From: Gammaproteobacteria bacterium | GTDB lineage: Bacteria > Pseudomonadota > Gammaproteobacteria > SZUA-140 | Direction of reading: 5' to 3' | DNA length: 5,088 nucleotides | Assembly: GCA_026994735.1 (NCBI GenBank) | Contig: JALWQD010000218.1 | Coordinates: 1-5,088 of the forward strand | The notes under the pieces: generated by a model | Databases searched by the model: none | What the model saw: only the letters and a program-made list of their open reading frames with translations | What the model was told of the DNA's origin: nothing | Made by a program: the position numbers and the translations under genes | In this document: piece by piece, positions 1-5,088 of the stretch | How the letters are laid out: each line of letters opens with the position of its first letter | Position numbering within the stretch: the stretch's first letter is position 1

Positions 1-601
1 GGTCAACCTTGAGCATAATCAATGATACGCGCAAGCGTTGTGGCGTTGTAAAACGATCAGGGTGCTGGACATAATAATCACGCAGCACAGCTTCTGCCCC
101 ATCCCCAACGGAGGAAGAGAGGCGCTGGCGCAATTGATCAATAAGATCATCGACCATCAGTCCCTGGCGTAAACTGGCCCGCAATTGCTCCCCCCTCAGC
201 TGCCACAATTGACTCTTCTGATAACGCTGGCTGATACGTTCCACAGCCTTGTCGAGGCGCGCATCATCAGCAACGATGCCCTGTCGTCTTGCTTCAGCCA
301 ACAACAGCATTCGATCAATCATCGACTGCAGCAATGTTTCCCGATACTCGGCAAGGCGCTCTTCCGGAACCTTGCCATGATAAAAACGTTGGCGAATTCC
401 CGCTTGATACTGGGCCGTAAACTCACCGAGACTGATTTCCTGCTGCCCTACCCGCACCAGAACAGCATCGTTGTCCTGCTCACTTTCAGCGGCAAAAGAA
501 ACCGACATCAACATCAATGCCAGCATCGTCAGCAGCCAACAATTGCGCCCGCGCAGCGACATCATTTGTAAGGTCCGGCGTGCAAGATCAGACTCGCCCA
601 T
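1..601 (-). CDS. Exported SurA/PpiC-like peptidyl-prolyl isomerase or chaperone (3' end outside the window)
   Basis: An open frame runs from the ATG at 601 to the window edge: 200 codons with no stop. A signal peptide is visible: a basic n-region with R8, R9, R17 and R19, a hydrophobic stretch at about 22-36 and cleavage near SFAA (35-38). Next comes VLVRVGQQEISLGEF (47-61), the typical opening of SurA_N domains (inhabits parvulin-type periplasmic chaperones). A mostly helical, charged region follows (62-185) with EYRETLLQSMIDRMLLLAEA (85-104). The protein then enters RLRVSLIMLKVD (189-200), corresponding to the first strand of a PpiC rotamase domain; the rest lies outside. Where most parvulins have His (SHILLK) this one has Leu194. 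It follows the cytochrome by 21 bases, so it probably helps export or fold that protein. An alternative start is 565 or 562. Identification rests on domain pattern; general SurA is less likely because of the context. Confidence 0.8.
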   Translation of the reverse strand, partial: MGESDLARRTLQMMSLRGRNCWLLTMLALMLMSVSFAAESEQDNDAVLVRVGQQEISLGEFTAQYQAGIRQRFYHGKVPEERLAEYRETLLQSMIDRMLLLAEARRQGIVADDARLDKAVERISQRYQKSQLWQLRGEQLRASLRQGLMVDDLIDQLRQRLSSSVGDGAEAVLRDYYVQHPDRFTTPQRLRVSLIMLKVD

Positions 602-605
602 CGTT

Positions 606-611
606 TCACCC
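606..611 (-). promoter_or_regulatory. Ribosome binding site for the peptidyl-prolyl isomerase gene
   Basis: GGGTGA on the minus strand lies four bases before the ATG at 601, within the 21-base gap after the cytochrome stop. The alternative ATGATG pair at 565-560 has no such sequence upstream, so 601 is preferred; this lengthens the signal peptide's n-region. Confidence 0.55.
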
Positions 612-622
612 AGTTCGCACGC

Positions 623-1453
623 TTATTTGTTGTGGCAGGTCAGACAAACAGCACTGCCACTCGGATCAATGCGCAGAAAGGTCGGATTATAATCAACATG
701 AGGATCGTGACATGAGGCGCACTCAACATAGGGCTGAGGCTCACCGGCAAAGACCCCGCGCGTCCCTGTCCGGGTATAGAGCTTCATGTCAGTCTTCTCG
801 AAGTCGGAAGTCCCTCCCTCGGTTGTTGTATTAACCCACCAGACGCGTGATGTATTGACGATTTTTGTCTCGGCATTATTAAAATCCGGGTCACGCCCTG
901 GCCCGGTCGGGTTGGAGTTTGAATAACCACCACCAGCAAACTGGATACCAATCGGATGATCATTGGTGAGATCCTTGCCCAAATTGGTAATCACCGTCAC
1001 CGGCCCGATACGGCCATTGACGCCGGAGGCCTGACCACTCCATATACCGGCAGAAAAGGAGAAGACATCGGCACCGGAACCCGGCTCATTGATCATCGAA
1101 TCCATCGCTTGCGTACCATCATGACAAGACAGGCAGGCAACAGAAACCGAACCAACCGGCTCTATTTTACCATCAAGGGTCGTTGTCCCCATCTGGTCAT
1201 AGGTTTGAAAACCGCTTGGATCAAGATGGCGGTTCCAGATTGGAACCGCAGCCGAGGCATCGCCCCCGTGCGGCGTATGACAGAAGACGCAGATTTCAGA
1301 AGTGCCACTGAAATTACTCGCGGCATTAATGCCGGCGCTACCAAGATTATGTTTGGTATTGAATATTCCTGCCTCTGCCGAGCGTTCAACAAAAACAAGA
1401 AATAGCAGCAAAAACAAAACAATACCAGGTACTTTAAGCCCAAGCTTGCCCAT
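623..1453 (-). CDS. Secreted tetrahaem c-type cytochrome
   Basis: This 276-residue protein is predicted to carry electrons outside the inner membrane. Its Sec signal peptide has K3 and K7, a very hydrophobic core (about 8-22) and a cleavage site after AEA (26-28). Four CXXCH haem-attachment motifs follow: C55-H59 (CVFCH), C107-H111 (CLSCH), C245-H249 (CASCH) and C270-H274 (CLTCH). Non-motif histidines H35 (NTKHNLG), H62 (TPHGG), H76, H166 (NDHPIG) and H252 (DPHVD) can supply the sixth ligands, so bis-His hexacoordination of all four haems is plausible. The pattern NTKHNL, CVFCHTPHG, CLSCHDGT, NDHPIG, CHDPH and C-terminal CLTCH matches a family of small multihaem cytochromes that I recognise from metal- and sulfur-cycling bacteria, but I cannot give it a gene name. 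A haem-free middle (112-244), rich in Gly, Asn and Thr, is suited to an extracellular or periplasmic protein. The next gene starts 21 bases after the TAA, indicating an operon with a folding factor. Confidence 0.93.
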   Translation of the reverse strand: MGKLGLKVPGIVLFLLLFLVFVERSAEAGIFNTKHNLGSAGINAASNFSGTSEICVFCHTPHGGDASAAVPIWNRHLDPSGFQTYDQMGTTTLDGKIEPVGSVSVACLSCHDGTQAMDSMINEPGSGADVFSFSAGIWSGQASGVNGRIGPVTVITNLGKDLTNDHPIGIQFAGGGYSNSNPTGPGRDPDFNNAETKIVNTSRVWWVNTTTEGGTSDFEKTDMKLYTRTGTRGVFAGEPQPYVECASCHDPHVDYNPTFLRIDPSGSAVCLTCHNK

Positions 1454-1455
1454 CT

Positions 1456-1468
1456 TCCCCCCAACTCC
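1456..1468 (-). promoter_or_regulatory. Ribosome binding region that sets the cytochrome start
   Basis: GGAG (1468-1465) lies 11 bases and a six-G run plus A (1462-1456) lies two bases before the ATG at 1453. Either can serve as the Shine-Dalgarno, with unusual spacing in both cases. The location favours this ATG over the in-frame one at 1582, which has no ribosome site and would bury the signal peptide behind about 43 residues. Confidence 0.55.
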
Positions 1469-1544
1469 GATTGGCGCGCAATATGCGGCGGTATCCCACC
1501 AAGGCAAAACTTTATCACATTCGCAGGTAAGGCCGAAGACTGAC

Positions 1545-1559
1545 GCTAAATGACTGCCA
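1545..1559 (-). promoter_or_regulatory. Candidate sigma-54 (RpoN) promoter for the cytochrome gene
   Basis: The minus-strand sequence TGGCAGTCATTTAGC has the RpoN layout TGGCAc-N5-TTGC: the GG of the -24 element and the GC of the -12 element are separated by exactly 10 bases, and 8 of the 10 defined positions match. Predicted transcription would start near 1533, leaving about 80 bases of leader before the ATG at 1453. A poor IHF-like sequence (1586-1574) lies upstream. A competing sigma-70 possibility is the extended -10 TGTGATAAA (1519-1511). No enhancer-binding site was identified. Confidence 0.45.
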
Positions 1560-1596
1560 CCTCCAGCCCGGCGAAACAACATGATTCATCAAGATC

Positions 1597-2649
1597 TCAG
1601 GACTTGTCAGGAATGGGTGATGGGCCAAGCATCACAGCCATCCAGTGAGTACGATCATTGCTTTCAAGGGCAATTTTTGCCGTGATCGTCAAAGGCACAG
1701 AAAGCAGCATGCCAACAGGACCCAGTACCCATCCCCAAAACACCAATGACAGAAACACCACCAAGGTCGACAGACCGAGACCACGCCCCATATAACGTGG
1801 CTCAATAATCGTCCCGACGAGAATATTGATGACGACATAGCCCAGAGCAACAAACATTGCCGATAACGGCCCGAGTTGGATCATGGCCAGCATGACAGCT
1901 GGCACAGCAGCAATAATCGAACCGATATTGGGAACAAAGTTCAGAGCAAAGGCCAGCACGCCCCAAAGCAGTGGAAAATCGACGCCAAGCCAGAACAGCC
2001 AGAGGCTTACCAACACGGCTGTAAGCAAACTAAACAAGGTCTTGATCGCCATATAACGATTGATGCTTGCTGCAACAGCCGTGGCACGCTCGAAACTTTT
2101 TCCCGGCCGTTTAAAGGCCAACCGCCACTTGGCCGGCAAGGCAGTGAGTTCGGTGAGTAGAAAGATGACCGTAATCAGGATTAAAAAACCATTGGTCAGG
2201 ACACTGCCAAGACTACCCAGCAAGCCGGCAACCAAACGCATGACCTTGCCCGGATCAAGATATTCAAGAGCCACCTCGCGCGAGACAACGACGCCGTTAC
2301 CGGCCAGCCATTGCAAAATCAGGCCAGCCCCTTCGCGCAATCGCTGCTGGTATTGCGGCAAAGCGCGTGAAAATGCCTCCAAAGAAGTGCCCAACAAGGC
2401 AGCAAACAGCAGCCCCAGCATGATCAAGAGCGAAATAATCAGGCACAGGGCGACCCCCTGAGGGAAGCCGTGACCTTGCAACCAGCGCAGTGCCGGAGCA
2501 AGTACAATGGCGATGAATACTGCCAACAGAAAAGGGATAAGAATCGCTGCTGATGCCTTCAAACCAGCAATGACAATCACAAATGCGGCGAACGATAGCA
2601 GTGTCCGTGAAGCGGTATGCTCTGCTATCGTTCGCCCTGCGCTATTCAT
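1597..2649 (-). CDS. AI-2E family transporter (PF01594-type membrane protein, YdiK/PerM-like)
   Basis: This is a 350-residue polytopic inner-membrane protein, a normal length for the AI-2E transporter family. Hydrophobic segments lie near residues 18-50 (two spans), 66-88, 148-168, 206-222, 225-258, 262-282 and 293-325, with a more polar stretch at about 90-147. Family hallmarks are NFVPNIGS (237-244), IEPRYMGRGLGLS (282-294) and GPVGMLLSVPLT (310-321). Members are linked to quorum-signal export, sodium/proton antiport or other small-solute transport; the substrate cannot be read from sequence, and autoinducer-2 is not implied here. The ATG at 2649 has no clear Shine-Dalgarno and lies just after the intergenic hairpin. 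The ACACTGCTATCG region (residues 16-19) already belongs to the conserved start of the first span, so a much later start is unlikely. It lies 30 bases after pal, probably co-transcribed. It ends in TGA 143 bases before the cytochrome. Confidence 0.93.
   Translation of the reverse strand: MNSAGRTIAEHTASRTLLSFAAFVIVIAGLKASAAILIPFLLAVFIAIVLAPALRWLQGHGFPQGVALCLIISLLIMLGLLFAALLGTSLEAFSRALPQYQQRLREGAGLILQWLAGNGVVVSREVALEYLDPGKVMRLVAGLLGSLGSVLTNGFLILITVIFLLTELTALPAKWRLAFKRPGKSFERATAVAASINRYMAIKTLFSLLTAVLVSLWLFWLGVDFPLLWGVLAFALNFVPNIGSIIAAVPAVMLAMIQLGPLSAMFVALGYVVINILVGTIIEPRYMGRGLGLSTLVVFLSLVFWGWVLGPVGMLLSVPLTITAKIALESNDRTHWMAVMLGPSPIPDKS
2587..2636. repeat. 15-bp perfect inverted repeat in the first codons of the transporter gene
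   Basis: GGCGAACGATAGCAG (2587-2601) is the exact reverse complement of CTGCTATCGTTCGCC (2622-2636), separated by 20 bases. It covers roughly codons 5-21 of the transporter and would form a long stem in mRNA. The core CGATAGC also occurs in the hairpin just after the pal stop (2679-2673 in transcript order), so the arms could pair in more than one way. Confidence 0.75.
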
Positions 2650-2652
2650 AGC

Positions 2653-2679
2653 CGATGCTGCCGCTAACGGCAGCTATCG
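2653..2679 (-). other. Strong RNA hairpin between pal and the transporter gene
   Basis: In the transcript the 27 bases right after the pal stop fold as CGAT, a bulged A, GCTGCCG, a TTAG loop, CGGCAGC, then ATCG: an 11-bp stem with a single bulge. It ends three bases before the transporter ATG (2649) and occupies the place where a Shine-Dalgarno sequence would normally be; none is visible. No U-tract follows, so it is not a standard intrinsic terminator. Possible roles are translational damping or coupling, protection of the pal mRNA 3' end, or RNase processing. Confidence 0.7.
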
Positions 2680-3228
2680 CTAGCGACTGGTATAGCTGAT
2701 CTCGACGCGGCGATTCTGGCTCCAGGCCGCCTCGTTGTGCGCAGGATTGACAGGGCGCTCTTCACCATAACTGATAACTGCAATCTGCGAAGATGCAGCG
2801 CCCGAAAGCAGCATCAGATCGCGAACAGCATTCGCGCGGCGTTCACCGAGAGCCATATTATAAGGACGTGAGCCTCTTTCATCGGCATGACCAGCGAGTG
2901 TGACTGCAGCGCTGGCATGATCAGCAAGATAGCTGCCATGGGCGACAATACCGTCGCGATATTCAGGGCGGATCGTACTCAGATCAAAATCGAAATAAAA
3001 CGTCCGCTGAGCCAGAGGACTGGATGGATCATCCAGAGGATGCCTCATCACAGGCGCAGGTTTCGCTGCTGACATCGAACGCGTCTTTACCGGAGCGGGC
3101 GGGGCCTTGGGCGCGTCTGCAACCTTCACAGGAGCCGTTGCGGTCGTACTGGCCGGAGTCTCTGCCGGAGTCGTCGCACACCCCGTCAGCCACAGTAACC
3201 CACCCACTATCAAGGCTATTCTATACAT
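2680..3228 (-). CDS. pal: Pal/OmpA-family peptidoglycan-associated outer-membrane lipoprotein
   Basis: This 182-residue protein has a short lipoprotein signal with lipobox LTGC (14-17). C17 is the lipidated residue, and Ala at +2 predicts sorting to the outer membrane. A flexible Ala/Pro/Thr/Lys-rich linker (about 18-72) leads to a C-terminal OmpA-like domain (about 75-180). That domain begins with TFYFDFDLSTI and carries GHADERGS (113-120), the ALGERRANAV helix (126-135), SYGEERP (153-159) and NRRVEI (172-177). D116 and R131 have the spacing of the aspartate and arginine that grip diaminopimelate in this family. Pal proteins normally tie the outer membrane to peptidoglycan with Tol-Pal. Here the gene sits after trpC with no tolB or ybgF/cpoB beside it, so it may be a second, Pal-like copy rather than the Tol partner. 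The symbol is therefore tentative, though the family call is firm. It ends in TAG immediately before a hairpin. Confidence 0.9.
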   Translation of the reverse strand: MYRIALIVGGLLWLTGCATTPAETPASTTATAPVKVADAPKAPPAPVKTRSMSAAKPAPVMRHPLDDPSSPLAQRTFYFDFDLSTIRPEYRDGIVAHGSYLADHASAAVTLAGHADERGSRPYNMALGERRANAVRDLMLLSGAASSQIAVISYGEERPVNPAHNEAAWSQNRRVEISYTSR

Positions 3229-3234
3229 CCCCGT

Positions 3235-3240
3235 TCTCCT
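3235..3240 (-). promoter_or_regulatory. Ribosome binding site that fixes the pal start
   Basis: AGGAGA on the minus strand ends seven to eight bases before the ATG at 3228. This is the best Shine-Dalgarno sequence in the reading frame and selects 3228 over the in-frame ATG at 3363, which lacks one and would put about 45 charged and cysteine-rich residues before the lipoprotein signal. Confidence 0.8.
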
Positions 3241-3282
3241 GTTTTCTTCTTGCAATGAGGTTTCAGCACATGCTCTGGACGC

Positions 3283-3360
3283 TGGCAGGCACAAGCCGGT
3301 TCCTCTTCTGGTATCGCGCCGCAACATACACCAAAACACCGCGATGAACAATGCCTGCCA
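3283..3360. repeat. 9-bp perfect inverted repeat with a 60-base spacer, trpC-pal gap
   Basis: TGCCTGCCA at 3352-3360 is the exact reverse complement of TGGCAGGCA at 3283-3291. The arms flank the weak promoter candidate. A perfect 9-bp pair across 60 bases can occur by chance in a gap of this size, so no function is claimed; a pair of operator half-sites or a long-range RNA pairing are the conceivable roles. Confidence 0.4.
3323..3351 (-). promoter_or_regulatory. Weak sigma-70-type promoter candidate upstream of pal
   Basis: On the minus strand TTGTTC (3351-3346) is separated by exactly 17 bases from TATGTT (3328-3323), about 95 bases before the pal start. The match is 3 of 6 at -35 and 4 of 6 at -10, so it is weak. 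It is supported mainly by position: there is a 159-base gap after trpC and pal is functionally unrelated to trp. No terminator with a U-tract was found between trpC and pal, so readthrough from trpDC is also possible. Confidence 0.25.
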
Positions 3361-3387
3361 CAAACGTGTGTGCGGCCGACACTCTTC

Positions 3388-4191
3388 TCAGACTGTTTGA
3401 AACAGCTCTGCGAGTCGTTCACCGGGCTCATCCGCTTTCATAAAGGCTTCACCGACGAGAAAGGCATGCACCTGCCGTGAACGCATTTGGGCAACATCAT
3501 CGGCAGCAAGGATGCCGCTCTCGGTAACCACCAGGCGGTTATCAGGAATCATCGATAAAAGATCAAAAGTTGTCGCCAAACGGGTCTCAAATGTGCGCAA
3601 ATTACGATTATTGATGCCAATGAGCCGTACCGGCAGATGCAAGGCTCGTTCAAGCTCCGTGGCATCATGAACCTCAATCAACACATCCATACCCAGCTGA
3701 TGACTGAGTTCAGTTAATTCATGCATCTGGGCATCACCGAGTGCCGCAACAATAAGCAGGATACAATCAGCGCCCATCACGCGCGCCTCATAGACCTGGT
3801 AGGCATCGATAATGAAATCTTTCCGCAGTACCGGCAACGTGGTCACTTCACGCGCTCTGCGCAAATAGTCTGCCGAGCCCTGAAAAAAGTCCTCATCAGT
3901 CAATATTGACAAACAGGCAGCGCCGCCCTTTTCATAGCTACAGGCAATGGCCGCAGGGTCAAAAGGATCACGCAAGATGCCGCGACTCGGTGAGGCCTTT
4001 TTTATCTCGGCGATAACCGCGGCCTGACCCTCGGTAATCCGCTTATCCAGAGCCTCGACAAAACCTCTTGCCAGGGGTGCGCCCACCACCTGGGCCTGTA
4101 ATTGACGCAGTGGCAAGCGCTCACTGGCGGCAACAATCTCCTCGATCTTGCGCTGAAGAATACGCTGAAGAATATCGGCAGGAGCACTCAT
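3388..4191 (-). CDS. trpC: Indole-3-glycerol phosphate synthase TrpC (monofunctional)
   Basis: TrpC closes the ring of 1-(2-carboxyphenylamino)-1-deoxyribulose 5-phosphate to indole-3-glycerol phosphate, releasing CO2 and water. The 267 residues form one complete (beta/alpha)8 barrel of normal length, with no TrpF domain fused. All the expected active-site positions are visible: E62 and K64 in [12 protein letters not shown], the general-acid lysine K124 in VLRKDF, E173 in LIEVH, N194 in IGINNRNL and S225 in TESGI, followed by the phosphate-binding LVGEAF. Residue roles come from family knowledge of the Sulfolobus enzyme. The ATG at 4191 overlaps the trpD stop in ATGA; the upstream sequence has only a weak AGG-type ribosome site, consistent with coupling. 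trpF does not follow: the next gene is pal. A trpDC pair separated from trpFBA is common in gamma- and betaproteobacteria. Confidence 0.98.
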   Translation of the reverse strand: MSAPADILQRILQRKIEEIVAASERLPLRQLQAQVVGAPLARGFVEALDKRITEGQAAVIAEIKKASPSRGILRDPFDPAAIACSYEKGGAACLSILTDEDFFQGSADYLRRAREVTTLPVLRKDFIIDAYQVYEARVMGADCILLIVAALGDAQMHELTELSHQLGMDVLIEVHDATELERALHLPVRLIGINNRNLRTFETRLATTFDLLSMIPDNRLVVTESGILAADDVAQMRSRQVHAFLVGEAFMKADEPGERLAELFQTV

Positions 4192-5088
4192 GCCTGCGCC
4201 TGCTTGCTCAGGCGTGCACTGGTTTCTACCAAGAGGGCCAGATGGCGGCCGGCTGAACCGTCATCAATAACGGCAGCAGCCCGTTCGACGCCAGCCGCAA
4301 GCGAATCACAAATACCCGAGACATAGATCGCCGCACCGGCATTGAGCAAAACAATATCGCGTGCCGCACCTGGCTCAGCTGTCAGTACAGCCTTCATCAG
4401 CGTCAGACTTGCTTGCACATCGGAGGCCTTGATGGCCTCCAGACCGGAACGTTGAATGAGGCCAAAATCTTTGGCCTGCAAGGTATATTCGCGGATTTCA
4501 CCCTCTTTCAGTTCGGCCACCTGTGTTGGTGCCGCAATACTGATCTCGTCAAGTCCGTCATCGGCATGAACGACCATGACATGACGACTGCCAAGACGCC
4601 GCAATACTTCTGCCAATGGCCGCCGCCAGGCATCGTCAAAGACCCCGATGACCTGTCGTTCGGCCGCTGCCGGATTGGTTAATGGTCCAAGCAAATTAAA
4701 GATCGTCCGCACACCCATCTCACGCCGGGGACCAATGGCATGACGCATGGCACCATGGTGCTGCGGCGCAAACATAAAACCCATGCCGGCACTGCGCACA
4801 CATTCCGCAACCTGCGCTGGCGAAAGATCAAGGTGTACGCCCGCCGCCGCCAAAACATCGGCACTGCCAGAAGAACTCGATACCGAGCGATTACCGTGCT
4901 TCGCTACGCGCGCGCCCGCAGCAGCAGCCACAAAAGCACAAGTGGTCGATATATTAAAGGTTCCCGAACCATCGCCCCCGGTACCGCAGGTATCCACCAA
5001 ATGGACATCGCTTATTGGTACAGGCGTCGCCAATTCGCGCATGATCCCGGCTGCGGCGGTAATCTCGTCAACAGTTTCCCCTTTCATC
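4188..5088 (-). CDS. trpD: Anthranilate phosphoribosyltransferase TrpD (5' end outside the window)
   Basis: TrpD transfers the phosphoribosyl group of PRPP to anthranilate, the second step of tryptophan synthesis from chorismate, in the cytoplasm. The visible 300 residues contain the family's signature segments in order: the PRPP-binding loop [17 protein letters not shown] (visible residues 32-48), [17 protein letters not shown] (63-79), NLLGPLTNP (131-139) and the metal-binding HADDGLDE (174-181, acidic pair D180-E181). The protein then runs to a TGA at 4190-4188. The Met codon at 5087 is not the start: MKGE is an internal helix in this family, normally about 40 residues in, so the missing part is roughly the N-terminal helical region (inferred from family length near 340). 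The stop overlaps the trpC start by four bases (ATGA), which suggests translational coupling. No frameshift or missing key residue is seen. Confidence 0.97.
   Translation of the reverse strand, partial: MKGETVDEITAAAGIMRELATPVPISDVHLVDTCGTGGDGSGTFNISTTCAFVAAAAGARVAKHGNRSVSSSSGSADVLAAAGVHLDLSPAQVAECVRSAGMGFMFAPQHHGAMRHAIGPRREMGVRTIFNLLGPLTNPAAAERQVIGVFDDAWRRPLAEVLRRLGSRHVMVVHADDGLDEISIAAPTQVAELKEGEIREYTLQAKDFGLIQRSGLEAIKASDVQASLTLMKAVLTAEPGAARDIVLLNAGAAIYVSGICDSLAAGVERAAAVIDDGSAGRHLALLVETSARLSKQAQA

Noticed and set aside
185..571. Plus-strand open frame of 128 codons opposite the isomerase gene
   Set aside because: The minus-strand frame has a signal peptide and SurA-like sequence over the same bases; the plus-strand product is low-complexity Gln/His/Leu with no recognisable domain.
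956..1405. Plus-strand open frame of 149 codons opposite the cytochrome
   Set aside because: It is a shadow of the tetrahaem cytochrome gene, rich in Arg/Ile/Thr, with no domain.
1454..1582. N-terminal extension of the cytochrome to an upstream in-frame ATG
   Set aside because: It has no ribosome site, would place about 43 residues before an obvious signal peptide, and overlaps the promoter candidate.
1454..1596. Cyclic-di-GMP (GEMM) riboswitch upstream of the cytochrome
   Set aside because: Such riboswitches precede many multihaem cytochromes, so it was looked for. The conserved GCA-AGGGCAAACC and GACGCAAAGCC segments are absent.
2653..2679. Rho-independent terminator after pal
   Set aside because: The stem is strong, but there is no run of T after it and the next start codon follows three bases later.
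3229..3363. N-terminal extension of pal to an upstream in-frame ATG
   Set aside because: The lipoprotein signal and lipobox begin at 3228 behind a good AGGAGA site; the extension is cysteine- and arginine-rich and would block export.
5085..5087. ATG at the window edge as the trpD start
   Set aside because: The MKGE segment is internal in TrpD proteins; the real start lies beyond the window.

Overview
The window is a compact, ordinary-looking piece of a Gram-negative bacterial chromosome. Every gene reads on the minus strand, so transcription runs from high to low coordinates. Base composition is moderate, slightly above half G+C by eye. The trpD-trpC pair joined by an ATGA overlap, the character of the TrpC sequence, the Pal-type outer-membrane lipoprotein and the multihaem c-type cytochrome together suggest a proteobacterium. 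I infer a gammaproteobacterium with respiratory or chemolithotrophic metabolism. This is inference from remembered family patterns, not from a search.

Layout in the direction of transcription: (1) 5088-3388 holds the tryptophan genes trpD (5' end outside the window) and trpC, overlapping by four bases. (2) A 159-base gap holds a weak promoter candidate and a widely spaced 9-bp inverted repeat, but no convincing terminator. (3) 3228-2680 is a short Pal/OmpA-family peptidoglycan-binding lipoprotein. (4) 2649-1597 is an AI-2E family membrane transporter, separated from pal by 30 bases that are almost entirely a strong hairpin; a second 15-bp perfect inverted repeat lies in its first codons. (5) A 143-base gap contains a good match to a sigma-54 promoter. 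(6) 1453-623 is a secreted tetrahaem cytochrome c. (7) 601-1, 21 bases further on, is an exported SurA/PpiC-like peptidyl-prolyl isomerase or chaperone cut by the window edge.

Functionally there seem to be three units: tryptophan synthesis (trpDC), an envelope pair (pal and the transporter), and an electron-transfer pair (cytochrome plus folding factor, probably one operon under its own promoter). I see no mobile element, CRISPR array, tRNA/rRNA or clear riboswitch, and no clearly new system. The most interesting items are the two linked inverted-repeat structures around the transporter start, the sigma-54-like site before the cytochrome, and the cytochrome/prolyl-isomerase pairing.
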